Origin: JBAXPV01 sp037132075
GTDB lineage: Bacteria > Bacteroidota > Bacteroidia > Bacteroidales > CAIXZF01
Assembly (NCBI GenBank): GCA_037132075.1
Contig: JBAXPV010000010.1
Span: 1 to 64,000 of the forward strand
Reading direction: 5' to 3'
Length of the DNA: 64,000 bases
The notes below the pieces were generated by a model. That model was given only the letters and a program-made list of their open reading frames with translations, did not search any database and had not been told where the DNA came from. Both the position numbers and the translations under genes were made by a program. This document shows, piece by piece, positions 36,901 through 44,889 of this stretch. Position 1 is the stretch's first letter. Every line of letters begins with the position of its first letter.

Positions 36901-37812
36901 GAAATTACAACCCTGGCCAATGACCCGGAAAGCTACCCCCGGACCTTTGAACTTCAAAAGAGCGTTATTTATAAAGGTAAAGCCAGTGTTGTCAACGGTG
37001 ACTTTTCTTTTTCGTTTTATGTCCCCAGGGATATCGCCTATAATTTGGGAAAAGGTAAAATCAGCTATTATGCTGAGAATGGCGTCACAGACGCCAATGG
37101 CTATTATGATAATTTCTTTATTGGAGGATCTGAATCGCAAATTGAACCCGACACCCAGGGGCCTGCAATCCAGTTGTACATGAATGATACCACTTTTAAA
37201 GTGGGAGGGATGACCGATGAAAATCCGATTCTCCTGGCATTGGTGAGTGATGAACATGGTATCAATACTGTAGGAAATGGTATTGGTCACGATATCGTTG
37301 CCGTTATGGATGATCAAACCGACAAGTCTATAGTGTTGAATGACTTCTATACGGCACAGCTGAACAGTTTTCAAAGAGGCTATGTACGATATCCCTATAC
37401 CAACCTTACTGAGGGCTATCATGACCTTTCATTGAAGGTGTGGGATATTTACAACAACTCCTCTATTGCCTATACAAATTTCATTGTTGTTAAATCAGGC
37501 AATCTAACCCTGGAAAACCTGATGAATTTCCCCAATCCTTTTATTGGAACGACCTCATTCGTGTTTAACCACAACCAGGCGGGTGGCAAGCTCACGATTG
37601 ATCTCCGCATTTATTCCCTTACCGGTGAAGAAGTGAAAAATATGCACGCCACGATCCTGCCTGAAGGTTATAGCGTAGGCCCGCTCAGATGGGATGGAAC
37701 TAATGAACAGGGAGCCAGAATTGCCGGTGGTATGTACATATACAGAGTCAGAGTCACCAATGAGGCTGGTATGACAGAAGAGAAATCTTCCAAACTTATC
37801 GTACTTAATTGA
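33934..37812 (+). CDS. porU: T9SS sortase PorU (C25 cysteine peptidase family)
   Basis: A 1292-residue secreted protein that cleaves sorting domains from T9SS cargo and attaches it to A-LPS at the surface. A signal peptide occupies about residues 1-20. The gingipain-type domain lies near 540-960, with the catalytic pair His795 (NYTGHGGETGWAHE) and Cys829 (VTATCEFSRFDD). A C-terminal domain of sorting type, with FPNPF and GMYIYRVRV, ends it, as in other PorU proteins. The adjacent porV supports the call, because PorU and PorV act in one attachment complex. It diverges from the porP/sprF-like gene. Confidence 0.93.
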   Translation: MKKIFLLLILLSLITNVFSENLPVEQVKWSGIRSSKDNTGKEIKFLYFAGASYLGDQSNIPVLNLQYPLNTPDLLVTAAIVNPVFQELSPDELQVIDQSLNIGAEIFPKCSVGIIQKKAYALVNLTPLRRNPLTNQLEKLLSYQIELIEAPKPGPTIAEQTSTYASSSVLGSGNWLKFAINQTGVYKLTYNDLQAMGLDVLTLDPRNIRIYGNGSSPLPEANAGFRYDDLRENAIQVVGQDDGKFDPADYILFYGTAPVQWVYSTLKKRLVHKPNYYTDYTYYFITADLGPGLRLKMAPLVTQVSNKQLTVFDDYAVHDLDQFNLIKSGKTWYGEKFDLKLSYDLPPFFFPNVVTDSMVTMETDVAARSTSVSYFKVKVNGGEAASFSVPAYNPNAFNTDFALTSTSVKKFYLDQDNNPLTVSYVPYVSGSIGWLNYIEMTVLRQLKMVDHQMNFRSLSSVGIGKVSAFNLTGITAASMRFWDVTDPTRPLERPSEAITDGLKITVPTDSLREFIAFDGTSYLSISSSQKISNQNLHALGDYDMLIVYAPEFEDQVNKLMEIHQNQGLHIVKATPAAIFNEFSSGCQDMCAIRDFSRMLYNRAAPGKELKYLLLFGDASYDFKQRISNNTNFILTYQSLNSLRPTESYATDDFFGLLDPNEGDNCTGNLDLGIGRFPVKTKEEADAVINKIERYLGMSDGAGQGAGFSNNVPRLSDWRNTICFVADDEDQNMHIDQAEDLAAQVNGANHEYNLDKIYFDSYVQVSTPGGNRFPDVQAAINKRVAKGALIINYTGHGGETGWAHERVLEISDINSWENTQAMPVFVTATCEFSRFDDPERNSAGELVFLNPNGGGISLFTTTRLSFAATNFALNMNFYQHAFEKINGGYPNFEMITGGYPNMGDVMRKAKTPSNPQILNFVLLGDPALAIAYPLNRVVTTTLNGKAVGTSPDTIKAFTYVTLSGYIRNDVGAKVTSFNGSIYPTVFDKPVEITTLANDPESYPRTFELQKSVIYKGKASVVNGDFSFSFYVPRDIAYNLGKGKISYYAENGVTDANGYYDNFFIGGSESQIEPDTQGPAIQLYMNDTTFKVGGMTDENPILLALVSDEHGINTVGNGIGHDIVAVMDDQTDKSIVLNDFYTAQLNSFQRGYVRYPYTNLTEGYHDLSLKVWDIYNNSSIAYTNFIVVKSGNLTLENLMNFPNPFIGTTSFVFNHNQAGGKLTIDLRIYSLTGEEVKNMHATILPEGYSVGPLRWDGTNEQGARIAGGMYIYRVRVTNEAGMTEEKSSKLIVLN

Positions 37813-37845
37813 TTGAAGCTTATAATAATGTCCAATTTTTTGCGT

Positions 37846-37853
37846 TACCTTTG
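37846..37853 (+). promoter_or_regulatory. -7 element TACCTTTG of porV
   Basis: Exact TAnnTTTG match, followed by CAC as in many Bacteroidota promoters, in the porU-porV gap. The transcript would start near 37860 with a leader of about 24 bases. It lies inside the open frame that runs from 37809, so the porV start is placed at 37884. Confidence 0.5.
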
Positions 37854-37883
37854 CACTCATTTTTTAAATCAACAGAATTGTAT

Positions 37884-39125
37884 ATGCATACATTGAACCG
37901 GATCCTGGTAATTACATTCTTACTTCCATTTTTTGGAAGCCACGTTTATTGTCAGCCCACTAAAGCCACCGTTACACAACAGGTTTTAGGAGACCGTCTT
38001 AATACTATTACCACCGCTGTCCCTTTTCTCTTGGTAGCTCCCGACTCAAGGGCAGGTGCCTTAGGTGATGCCGGTGTCTCTGATTCACCGGATGCCAATT
38101 CAATGCACTGGAACCCTGCAAAATATGCGTTTTCTGATAAAGCAATGGGTTTTTCTGTTTCTTACAGCCCCTGGCTGAAAGCCCTCGTGAATGACATCAA
38201 CCTGGCTTACCTTTCAGGTTATATGAAACTCGATGATAACTCCGCCATCGCAGCCTCACTTCTCTATTTTTCGCTGGGAGATATCACCTTTACGAATGAT
38301 CTGGGGACTGAAACCGGAACTTACAAACCCAACGAGTTTTCGCTTGACTTTTGCTATTCCAGGAAGTTTACGAAACGTCTTTCTATGGCTGTTTCTGCAC
38401 GGTATATCTATTCTAACCTGACCATGGGCCAGTTTGTAGGAGGACAGGAGACCCATGCAGGAAGGTCATTCGCTACAGATGTAGCCATGTATTATCACAA
38501 ACCCTTTAAGTTCGCCGGCCGATCCAAAGGAAATGACTTTTCCTTTGGAGTCAATGTTTCAAACATCGGGACAAAAATTTCTTATACAAGCAGTACTGAA
38601 AGAGACTTTATCCCGACCAACCTGAAATTCGGACCTTCTTTGACTTTGATGCTGGATGAGTTTAACCAGATTACCTTTATGATGGATATCAACAAACTCC
38701 TGGTGCCATCTCCCCCGATTTATCAAGTGGACTCTTCTGGTATTCCTATTCGCGATCAGAATGGCAATTTAATTATTCAAGCAGGAATGGATCCGAACGT
38801 GGGCGTCGTTACTGGTATCTTACAGTCATTTCATGATGCACCCGGTGGTTCAAAAGAGGAGATGCAGGAGTTTACCTATTCTATGGGCGTTGAATATTGG
38901 TACGACAAACAATTTGCTGTCCGCGGCGGTTACTTCCATGAGAATAAATATAAAGGCAACCGTAAGTATTTTACCCTTGGCGCAGGCCTCAGGTATAATG
39001 TGTTTGGCCTCGACTTTGCTTACCTGATCCCGGTTGATCAACGAAATCCACTCGAAAATACGATCCGGTTCTCCCTTCTTTTCGACATGGACGCCTTTAA
39101 AGAGCAAAACACCAAGAAACAATGA
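37884..39125 (+). CDS. porV: T9SS outer-membrane shuttle protein PorV
   Basis: About 413 residues. After a signal peptide ending VYCQ, the family stretch FLLVAPDSRAGALGDAG leads into SPDANSMHWNPAKYAF and a FadL-like 14-stranded barrel pattern. PorV receives cargo from the T9SS translocon and delivers it to the PorU sortase. The start MHTLNR at 37884 follows a promoter box; the longer frame from 37809 lacks a signal sequence at its front. The stop overlaps the ispF start in an ATGA quadruplet (39122-39125). Confidence 0.92.
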   Translation: MHTLNRILVITFLLPFFGSHVYCQPTKATVTQQVLGDRLNTITTAVPFLLVAPDSRAGALGDAGVSDSPDANSMHWNPAKYAFSDKAMGFSVSYSPWLKALVNDINLAYLSGYMKLDDNSAIAASLLYFSLGDITFTNDLGTETGTYKPNEFSLDFCYSRKFTKRLSMAVSARYIYSNLTMGQFVGGQETHAGRSFATDVAMYYHKPFKFAGRSKGNDFSFGVNVSNIGTKISYTSSTERDFIPTNLKFGPSLTLMLDEFNQITFMMDINKLLVPSPPIYQVDSSGIPIRDQNGNLIIQAGMDPNVGVVTGILQSFHDAPGGSKEEMQEFTYSMGVEYWYDKQFAVRGGYFHENKYKGNRKYFTLGAGLRYNVFGLDFAYLIPVDQRNPLENTIRFSLLFDMDAFKEQNTKKQ

Positions 39126-39601
39126 GTTTAAGGATTGGCTTTGGTTACGATGTACATCGACTAGAGCCTGACCGTCCTTTTTTCCTGGGCGGAATCCTGA
39201 TCCCACACGAAAAAGGAGCCGTCGGTCATTCAGATGCCGATACGCTCATTCATGCCATCTGTGATGCCTTACTTGGCGCTGCAAACCTAAGAGATATTGG
39301 ATTTCACTTTCCAGATACGTCGCCAGATTTTAAAGACATCGACAGTAAGTTGATTCTTAAAGAAGTGATCAGGAAAATCACTGACAAGGGATATTCAATC
39401 GTTAATATTGATTCGACAATTACCCTGCAACGCCCTAAGATTTCAGCTTTAATACCAGAAATGCAAATGGCGCTTGCAACAACAATGGGAATTCCTGTAG
39501 AGGATATCTCTATTAAAGCCAAAACCACGGAAAAACTTGGATTTGAAGGTCGCGAAGAAGGACTCTCGGTTTATGCTGTTGCTTTGATTCAGAAAAGCTG
39601 A
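39122..39601 (+). CDS. ispF: 2-C-methyl-D-erythritol 2,4-cyclodiphosphate synthase
   Basis: IspF of the MEP isoprenoid pathway, 159 residues, full length. The metal ligands are in FGYDVHRL (Asp9, His11) and GHSDADTLIHAICDALLGA (His43); the C-terminal KTTEKLGFEGREEG closes the CMP site. Translational coupling to porV by a 4-base overlap is clear, but functionally unexplained. The 3' end overlaps the convergent gene at 39589 by 13 bases. Confidence 0.95.
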   Translation: MSLRIGFGYDVHRLEPDRPFFLGGILIPHEKGAVGHSDADTLIHAICDALLGAANLRDIGFHFPDTSPDFKDIDSKLILKEVIRKITDKGYSIVNIDSTITLQRPKISALIPEMQMALATTMGIPVEDISIKAKTTEKLGFEGREEGLSVYAVALIQKS

Positions 39602-40107
39602 GCCAACTCTCGTTTTAGTATCTCAATCGCATTGCTCACAAGGGGCTTCTCTGATTTAAGATAATGCTCAAAGATTCTCTGTGCCAGTTCCATGGAAGGA
39701 GACTCATCAGCTATTTCTGAGGCACTGACATTTACCAGACGGATCATTTCTTCCTTGGCATTTAAAACAACATCCCATGCTTTTATTGAAATGTATACCT
39801 GCTGAGAAAGATTGTGGTCGTATTCTTCCCTGATCGAGCCCAACATAGCCTTCTGAAGACCAATGGAATCCATGCCAGGCTGGTTCACCCTGAGAATTAA
39901 ACTTGAAGGCGAGATTCGCTCCAGCAGCAGCACAACACGTTCATAGGCCTGAAAGCGCATCGGTAGCACTATCGGTTGCGTCATCTGTTTGATCTCAGCC
40001 GATTTCAAACGTAGATCCTGCTCCCGCGTATATCGCATCAAAAGATAAGTTGCAGCCAGCACCAGAAGGGCTGGAATCGTATATTTCATTATCTCAAGAA
40101 TTTCCAT
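39589..40107 (-). CDS. Membrane-anchored protein of unknown function
   Basis: A 172-residue protein with one membrane helix near residues 9-24 (YTIPALLVLAATYLLM), then a basic segment and a soluble alpha-helical domain. I recognise it as a type found across Bacteroidota (possibly the DUF7935 family) but cannot assign a role. The soluble part has the run QAYERVVLLLERISPSSLI and many charged helices. The start ATG is at 40107; a second ATG six codons on (40089) is possible. It faces ispF with a 13-base overlap of coding 3' ends and is transcribed away from the aspC-type gene. Confidence 0.72.
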   Translation of the reverse strand: MEILEIMKYTIPALLVLAATYLLMRYTREQDLRLKSAEIKQMTQPIVLPMRFQAYERVVLLLERISPSSLILRVNQPGMDSIGLQKAMLGSIREEYDHNLSQQVYISIKAWDVVLNAKEEMIRLVNVSASEIADESPSMELAQRIFEHYLKSEKPLVSNAIEILKRELAQLF

Positions 40108-40213
40108 TTTCTATACAATTTAAAGAATTGAATCTCAATACAAAGTTCAACACAAAGGTCATCATTTCACATGGATTATCACAGGATTCCCATGGCAACA
40201 CAGATTTTTTTTC

Positions 40214-40221
40214 TATCTTTG
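40214..40221 (+). promoter_or_regulatory. -7 element TATCTTTG of the aminotransferase gene
   Basis: Exact TAnnTTTG match, giving a leader of about 56 bases to the ATG at 40284. Upstream DNA (40130-40210) holds a decayed dispersed repeat ('CACAGGATTCCCATGGCAACACAG') rather than a visible -33 box. Confidence 0.4.
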
Positions 40222-40283
40222 CCCTCTTTGTTAAGTGAATAACAAGACTAAATGACTAAAACTACGCGAAAAAAACGAAGATT

Positions 40284-41486
40284 ATGGAACTGCTATCGAA
40301 AAGAGTAAACGAACTTGCTGAGTCAGAAACCCTTGCCATGACAAGGATCAGCAGGGAATTAACAGCAAAGGGACACAATGTCATCAACCTGAGTATTGGT
40401 CAACCTGATTTTAATACACCTAAATATATTAAGGAAGCCGCGGTCGAAGCACTGGATCAGAACTACACTTCTTATCCACCCGTCCCAGGCTATGAAGATC
40501 TTCGTAAGGTGATCTGTGAGAAATTGAAGCGGGACAATGACCTTGAGTTCAGCCCGGCCCAGATTGTCGTTTCCACCGGTGCCAAACAGTCGCTGGCCAA
40601 TATCCTGCTTTGTATGGTGAATCCGGGAGACGAAGTTATTCTTCCTGTACCTTATTGGGTATCCTACGTTGAAATGGTCAAGCTTGCCGAAGGTACATCC
40701 GTATTTCTCCCTACTTCCATTGCAACAGATTTTAAAATCACGCCGGAACAGCTAGAAGCCGTCATCACCCCGCGCACCAAGCTATTTCTATTCAGCAGTC
40801 CGTGTAATCCCTCTGGCACTGTTTACAAGCGGGAAGAGCTTAAAGCCCTGGCGGATGTTTTTGCCCGGCATCCACATGTTTATGTCGTGAGTGATGAAAT
40901 TTATGAACTGATCAATTTCTCCGGGAAGCATGAGAGTATTGCACAGTTTGAGAATATCCGCGAAAGAGTGATTATTGTCAATGGTGTCTCCAAAGGATTT
41001 GCCATGACAGGCTGGCGTGTCGGATATATGGCCGCCCCTTTATTCCTGGCAAAAGCCTGCGACAAACTCCAGGGCCAGGTCACTTCGGGCACTTGTTCTA
41101 TAGCGCAGAGGGCATCACTCAAAGCCTTGGCATCAGACCCTTCCACCAATTTCGACCTACAATGTATGGTCGCGGCCTTCAAAGATCGCAGAGATTTCCT
41201 GATTGAATTGTTGAAGGAGATTCCCGACTTTAAAGTCAATCTGCCCGATGGCGCATTTTACCTGTTTTGCGATTGTTCAGCGTATTTCGGAAAAACTGAC
41301 GGCAGTTCCACTATAAAAGACGGGAACGACCTCAGTATGTACCTTTTATACAATGCCTTTGTAGCACTGGTAGCAGGCAATGCCTTCGGCGACCCTAACT
41401 GTATCCGTTTGTCGTATGCAGTCTCTAAAAAACAACTGAAAGAAGCTGTGGAGAGATTAAAAGTATCTCTGGCCAGACTTCATTAA
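40284..41486 (+). CDS. aspC: Pyridoxal-phosphate aminotransferase, aspartate type
   Basis: Class I/II aminotransferase of 400 residues, subgroup I-gamma. The PLP lysine is K237 (VNGVSKGFAMTGWRVGY), with NPSGTVY and YVVSDEIYE as cofactor-binding motifs and the C-terminal NCIRLSYA segment that holds the substrate-carboxylate arginine. Such enzymes usually convert aspartate and 2-oxoglutarate to oxaloacetate and glutamate; the exact amino acid is inferred. It stands alone between the unknown membrane protein and aspS. Confidence 0.85.
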   Translation: MELLSKRVNELAESETLAMTRISRELTAKGHNVINLSIGQPDFNTPKYIKEAAVEALDQNYTSYPPVPGYEDLRKVICEKLKRDNDLEFSPAQIVVSTGAKQSLANILLCMVNPGDEVILPVPYWVSYVEMVKLAEGTSVFLPTSIATDFKITPEQLEAVITPRTKLFLFSSPCNPSGTVYKREELKALADVFARHPHVYVVSDEIYELINFSGKHESIAQFENIRERVIIVNGVSKGFAMTGWRVGYMAAPLFLAKACDKLQGQVTSGTCSIAQRASLKALASDPSTNFDLQCMVAAFKDRRDFLIELLKEIPDFKVNLPDGAFYLFCDCSAYFGKTDGSSTIKDGNDLSMYLLYNAFVALVAGNAFGDPNCIRLSYAVSKKQLKEAVERLKVSLARLH

Positions 41487-41509
41487 TATTCTCGTCGAAA
41501 GGCGTTACA

Positions 41510-43261
41510 TTATTTCTTCAGATTTAACTTGATATGCAACTCATCAAGCTGTGCCTCACTAATAGTTGAGGGTGAGTCAATCATCATATCTCTTCCGGAA
41601 TTATTTTTCGGGAAAGCGATAAAGTCGCGTATGGATTCCTGTCCTCCGAAAATTGCACACCAACGGTCGAAACCGAAAGCAATACCACCGTGTGGAGGCG
41701 CTCCATATTCAAAGGCATTCATCAGGAAAGCAAACTGTTTTTGAGCTTCTTCTTCGCTAAAGCCAAGTAAGGTGAACATCCTGCGCTGAAGTTCTTTGTT
41801 GTGAATCCGGATAGAGCCACCGCCGATTTCAACGCCGTTGATCACCATATCATAGGCATTTGCCCTGACTTTCCCGGGATCTGTATTCAGCAAGGCCAGG
41901 TCTTCAGGCTTTGGTGAGGTAAATGGATGGTGCATGGCATAAAAACGCTGGCTGTCTTCATCCCATTCCAATAAGGGGAAATCGACGACCCAAAGCGGTT
42001 TAAAAATTTTATTATCACGAAAGCCAAGCTGAGTGCCCATTTCGAGCCGAAGTTCATTGAGCGCTTTACGGGTTTTTGATGCTTTCCCGGCCAGGATCAG
42101 CAGGAGGTCGCCTTCTTTTGCGCCAAATGCGCTAACCCAAGCCTTTAGGCCATCGTTGTTGAAGAACTTGTCGACCGAGGATTTCAGTGAACCATCAGTG
42201 CCATATTTTACATAGATAAGGCCACCGGCACCGATTTGAGGTTTCTTCACAAAGTCGGTAAGTTCATCAAGTTGTTTCCGGCTGTATTCTGAACATCCCG
42301 GGGCAGTGATCCCGACCACGAGTTCTGCGTCGTCAAAGACTTTAAACCCTTTTCCCTGGGCCATATCAGTGATCTCCGTAAAAGTCATGCCGAAGCGTAG
42401 GTCCGGTTTGTCGCATCCATAAAGTCGCATGGCATCTGCATAGGTCATACGGGGAACCGCTTCCAGTTCCTGTCCGAGAACCTTACGAAAGAGATGTTGG
42501 GCCAGGCCTTCAAAGGTATTGAGGATGTCTTCCTGCGTAACAAAAGACATCTCACAGTCGATTTGGGTAAACTCAGGCTGCCTGTCGGCGCGTAAATCCT
42601 CATCCCTGAAACAGCGCACAATTTGGTAATAACGGTCGAAGCCGGCAACCATAAGGATTTGCTTGAAGGTTTGCGGTGACTGCGGCAAAGCGTAGAATTC
42701 CCCTTCATTTACCCTTGATGGAACGACAAAGTCTCTTGCTCCTTCAGGCGTGGATTTGATCAGGAATGGAGTCTCAATTTCAAGAAAGCTTTTAGAGTCC
42801 AGATAGTTTCTAGTCTCGATCGCCATTCTGTGGCGAAGCTCGATGTTTTCTTTCATGGAAGGCCGTCTCAGATCGAGGTAACGGTATTTCATGCGGAGCT
42901 CATCACCGCCATCGGTATTATTCTCAATGGTAAAGGGTGGTAATACAGATTCATTCAGGATCGTAATTTTGTCGACATTGATTTCGACATCTCCTGTGGC
43001 CATTTTCGCATTTTTGTTGCTGCGTTCTTCCACCACACCTTCAATGCTGATGACCCACTCTCTGCCTAGTTTACGAGCTTCCTTGCAGAGGTCTGCATGA
43101 ATCTCCATATTAAAGACCAGCTGGGTGATTCCATACCTGTCGCGAAGGTCGACAAAGGTCATTCCGCCAAGATCGCGGGAACGCTGAACCCAGCCGCTAA
43201 GGGTTATTCTTTTATTGACATCAGTGATTCTCAGTTCACCGCAGGTATGGGTACGTAACAT
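41510..43261 (-). CDS. aspS: Aspartyl-tRNA synthetase
   Basis: Class II synthetase of 583 residues, with an N-terminal OB anticodon-binding fold (LSGWVQRSRDLGGMTFVDLRDR), motif 2 around QIVRCFRDEDLRADRQPEFTQID, a GAD insertion domain in the middle, and motif 3 GIAFGFDRW near the C-terminus. It is the bacterial type. The promoter at 43284-43315 is one of the best in the window and overlaps that of the divergent aldehyde dehydrogenase. Confidence 0.96.
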   Translation of the reverse strand: MLRTHTCGELRITDVNKRITLSGWVQRSRDLGGMTFVDLRDRYGITQLVFNMEIHADLCKEARKLGREWVISIEGVVEERSNKNAKMATGDVEINVDKITILNESVLPPFTIENNTDGGDELRMKYRYLDLRRPSMKENIELRHRMAIETRNYLDSKSFLEIETPFLIKSTPEGARDFVVPSRVNEGEFYALPQSPQTFKQILMVAGFDRYYQIVRCFRDEDLRADRQPEFTQIDCEMSFVTQEDILNTFEGLAQHLFRKVLGQELEAVPRMTYADAMRLYGCDKPDLRFGMTFTEITDMAQGKGFKVFDDAELVVGITAPGCSEYSRKQLDELTDFVKKPQIGAGGLIYVKYGTDGSLKSSVDKFFNNDGLKAWVSAFGAKEGDLLLILAGKASKTRKALNELRLEMGTQLGFRDNKIFKPLWVVDFPLLEWDEDSQRFYAMHHPFTSPKPEDLALLNTDPGKVRANAYDMVINGVEIGGGSIRIHNKELQRRMFTLLGFSEEEAQKQFAFLMNAFEYGAPPHGGIAFGFDRWCAIFGGQESIRDFIAFPKNNSGRDMMIDSPSTISEAQLDELHIKLNLKK

Positions 43262-43283
43262 AAATTTTGTTTTTAAGGAGGTG

Positions 43284-43315
43284 CAAAAGTAAGAAAAGCT
43301 TTATCTTCGTTCAAA
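43284..43315 (-). promoter_or_regulatory. Promoter of aspS
   Basis: The minus strand reads TTTG (43315-43312), a 20-base spacer and TACTTTTG (43291-43284), a complete match to the Bacteroidota -33/-7 promoter, with a leader of about 16 bases. Confidence 0.65.
43302..43309 (+). promoter_or_regulatory. -7-like element TATCTTCG of the aldehyde dehydrogenase gene
   Basis: One mismatch to TAnnTTTG, 15 bases before the ATG at 43325. It lies within the spacer of the aspS promoter on the other strand, so both cannot be occupied at once. Confidence 0.35.
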
Positions 43316-43324
43316 TGAATTAAT

Positions 43325-44788
43325 ATGCTGAGTGCTTTACCGATCGAAGAAATCATGTCAAAGGCTGTAATTGCAGCCCGCGAATTCAATGAATTGGACC
43401 AGGATGCCGTTGATAAAATTGTCAAGGCTGTCTATGAAGCTGGTTTTAACAGCAGGGTTCATCTTGCCAAGATGGCCTGGGAAGAAACCGGGATTGGAAA
43501 ATGGGAAGACAAGGTGATGAAAAATGTCATCGCTACCCGAAATGTTTATCGTGACATCCGTCATCAGGCAACCGTTGGTATCATCACGGTTGACAAAGAA
43601 AATGGCATTACAGAAATTGCGAAACCCCTGGGTCCGATCTTCGCAATTACCCCGATCACAAACCCGACTTCCACTACCTTGTTTAAGGTCCTAATTGCCC
43701 TGAAAACAAGGAACCCGATCATTTTCAGCCCGCATGGAGCTGCGAAGAAATGCTCTATAGAAGCTGCAAGGATTTGTTATGAAGCTGCAATCGCCGCCGG
43801 TGCACCTGAAAACTGTATCCAGTGGATCAAAAGGGCGACCAAAGAAGAAATTATTGAGATTATGGCGCACAAACGTACTGCATTAATTCTCGCTACAGGG
43901 TCTGTGGGTTTGGTAAAGGCTGCCTACAGTTCAGGAAATCCTGCCATAGGCATTGGCCCGGGAAATGTGCCTGTTTATATTGGAAAGACAGCCGATGTGC
44001 CATTTACGGTTTCTACCATTTTATTTTCCAAGACCTTTGACTATGGGACAATTTGTGCCAGCGAACAGGCTATCGTTGTTTCGAAAAATAACTCAAAAGA
44101 AGTCATTGAGGAATTTAAACATCAAAAAGCATATTTTCTATCACCGGAAGAAATTGAAAAACTCAACCCTGTAGCCTTTAATTCAGCCATGAAAGTCATG
44201 AATGCCGAGGTGATTGGGAAACCTGCCCACATCATTGCCAGGATGGCTGGATTCGAAGTGCCTGAAGATACTTCTGTCCTCATTGCTCAATTGGGCGATA
44301 AAGTAGGCCTGGAAGCACCATTGTCACTGGAGATTTTAGCCCCGATCCTTGCCTTTTATGAAGTCGATTCTTTTCAGGCGGGCATTGAGATGTGTCGTAA
44401 GATCAATATCCATGGAGGCTTGGGGCATACCGTCAGTATTTTTTCTAACGATGACACCAAGATCCGCCAGTTTGCCTCAGTGATGAACGCAGGTCGAATC
44501 GTAGTAAACACACCCTCCTCGCATGGAGCATTGGGTGGCACCTTTAATTCCCTGCAGCCATCGATGACCCTGGCTTGTGGCCCAGGTGGCAAGAACATCA
44601 CAACTGATAACATCTCTGCCAGGCATTTATTGAGCATACAGCGTATTGCAGAACGGAGAATCAATCCTTGTGCAGAATGTGATCACATCCTTTATTATGA
44701 TGAAAGCATCACCGCGGCAAATGTTGACAAAGAATGTACAAATAAGGTACCTGTGTATTGGCACTCAGGATCAGGGCGCGGAATTTAA
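43325..44788 (+). CDS. CoA-acylating aldehyde dehydrogenase (AdhE N-domain/EutE type)
   Basis: A 487-residue ALDH-superfamily protein. The catalytic Cys is C244 in FDYGTICASEQ, and the ITPITNPTSTTLFK segment and GIGPGNVPVYI are typical of CoA-dependent acetaldehyde or succinate-semialdehyde dehydrogenases, not of NAD-only hydrolytic types. It lacks the alcohol dehydrogenase half of AdhE, and neither an alcohol dehydrogenase nor shell-protein gene is near. The reaction is probably acyl-CoA to aldehyde interconversion with NAD(H); the acyl group is unknown. A later start at 43355 is possible. A 14-base-stem inverted repeat follows the stop directly. Confidence 0.78.
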   Translation: MLSALPIEEIMSKAVIAAREFNELDQDAVDKIVKAVYEAGFNSRVHLAKMAWEETGIGKWEDKVMKNVIATRNVYRDIRHQATVGIITVDKENGITEIAKPLGPIFAITPITNPTSTTLFKVLIALKTRNPIIFSPHGAAKKCSIEAARICYEAAIAAGAPENCIQWIKRATKEEIIEIMAHKRTALILATGSVGLVKAAYSSGNPAIGIGPGNVPVYIGKTADVPFTVSTILFSKTFDYGTICASEQAIVVSKNNSKEVIEEFKHQKAYFLSPEEIEKLNPVAFNSAMKVMNAEVIGKPAHIIARMAGFEVPEDTSVLIAQLGDKVGLEAPLSLEILAPILAFYEVDSFQAGIEMCRKINIHGGLGHTVSIFSNDDTKIRQFASVMNAGRIVVNTPSSHGALGGTFNSLQPSMTLACGPGGKNITTDNISARHLLSIQRIAERRINPCAECDHILYYDESITAANVDKECTNKVPVYWHSGSGRGI

Positions 44789-44832
44789 ATTCTGCAATCT
44801 GAAAACCGAATTCTGAATTCAGATTGCAGAAT
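44789..44832. repeat. Inverted repeat after the aldehyde dehydrogenase gene
   Basis: ATTCTGCAATCTGA (44789-44802) and its perfect complement TCAGATTGCAGAAT (44819-44832) flank a 16-base loop, directly after the stop codon. It can act as a transcript-end hairpin although no T-tract follows. The 18-mer at 44815-44832 recurs exactly at 58608-58625. Confidence 0.7.
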
Positions 44833-44862
44833 GAAATCCACACCGATTTATATAAATAGTCG

Positions 44863-44870
44863 TACCTTTG
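44863..44870 (+). promoter_or_regulatory. -7 element TACCTTTG of purF
   Basis: Exact TAnnTTTG match followed by CACCC, 19 bases before the ATG at 44890, giving a leader of about 13 bases. No -33 TTTG is seen at standard spacing. Confidence 0.45.
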
Positions 44871-44889
44871 CACCCTCCAAAAAAGGTAT

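Noticed and set aside
36856..37422. 188-residue minus-strand frame
   Set aside because: It is antisense to the C-terminal part of porU and has no promoter or domain.
40108..40283. Riboswitch upstream of the aminotransferase
   Set aside because: The DNA looks like a decayed dispersed repeat plus a promoter; no conserved riboswitch core was recognised.
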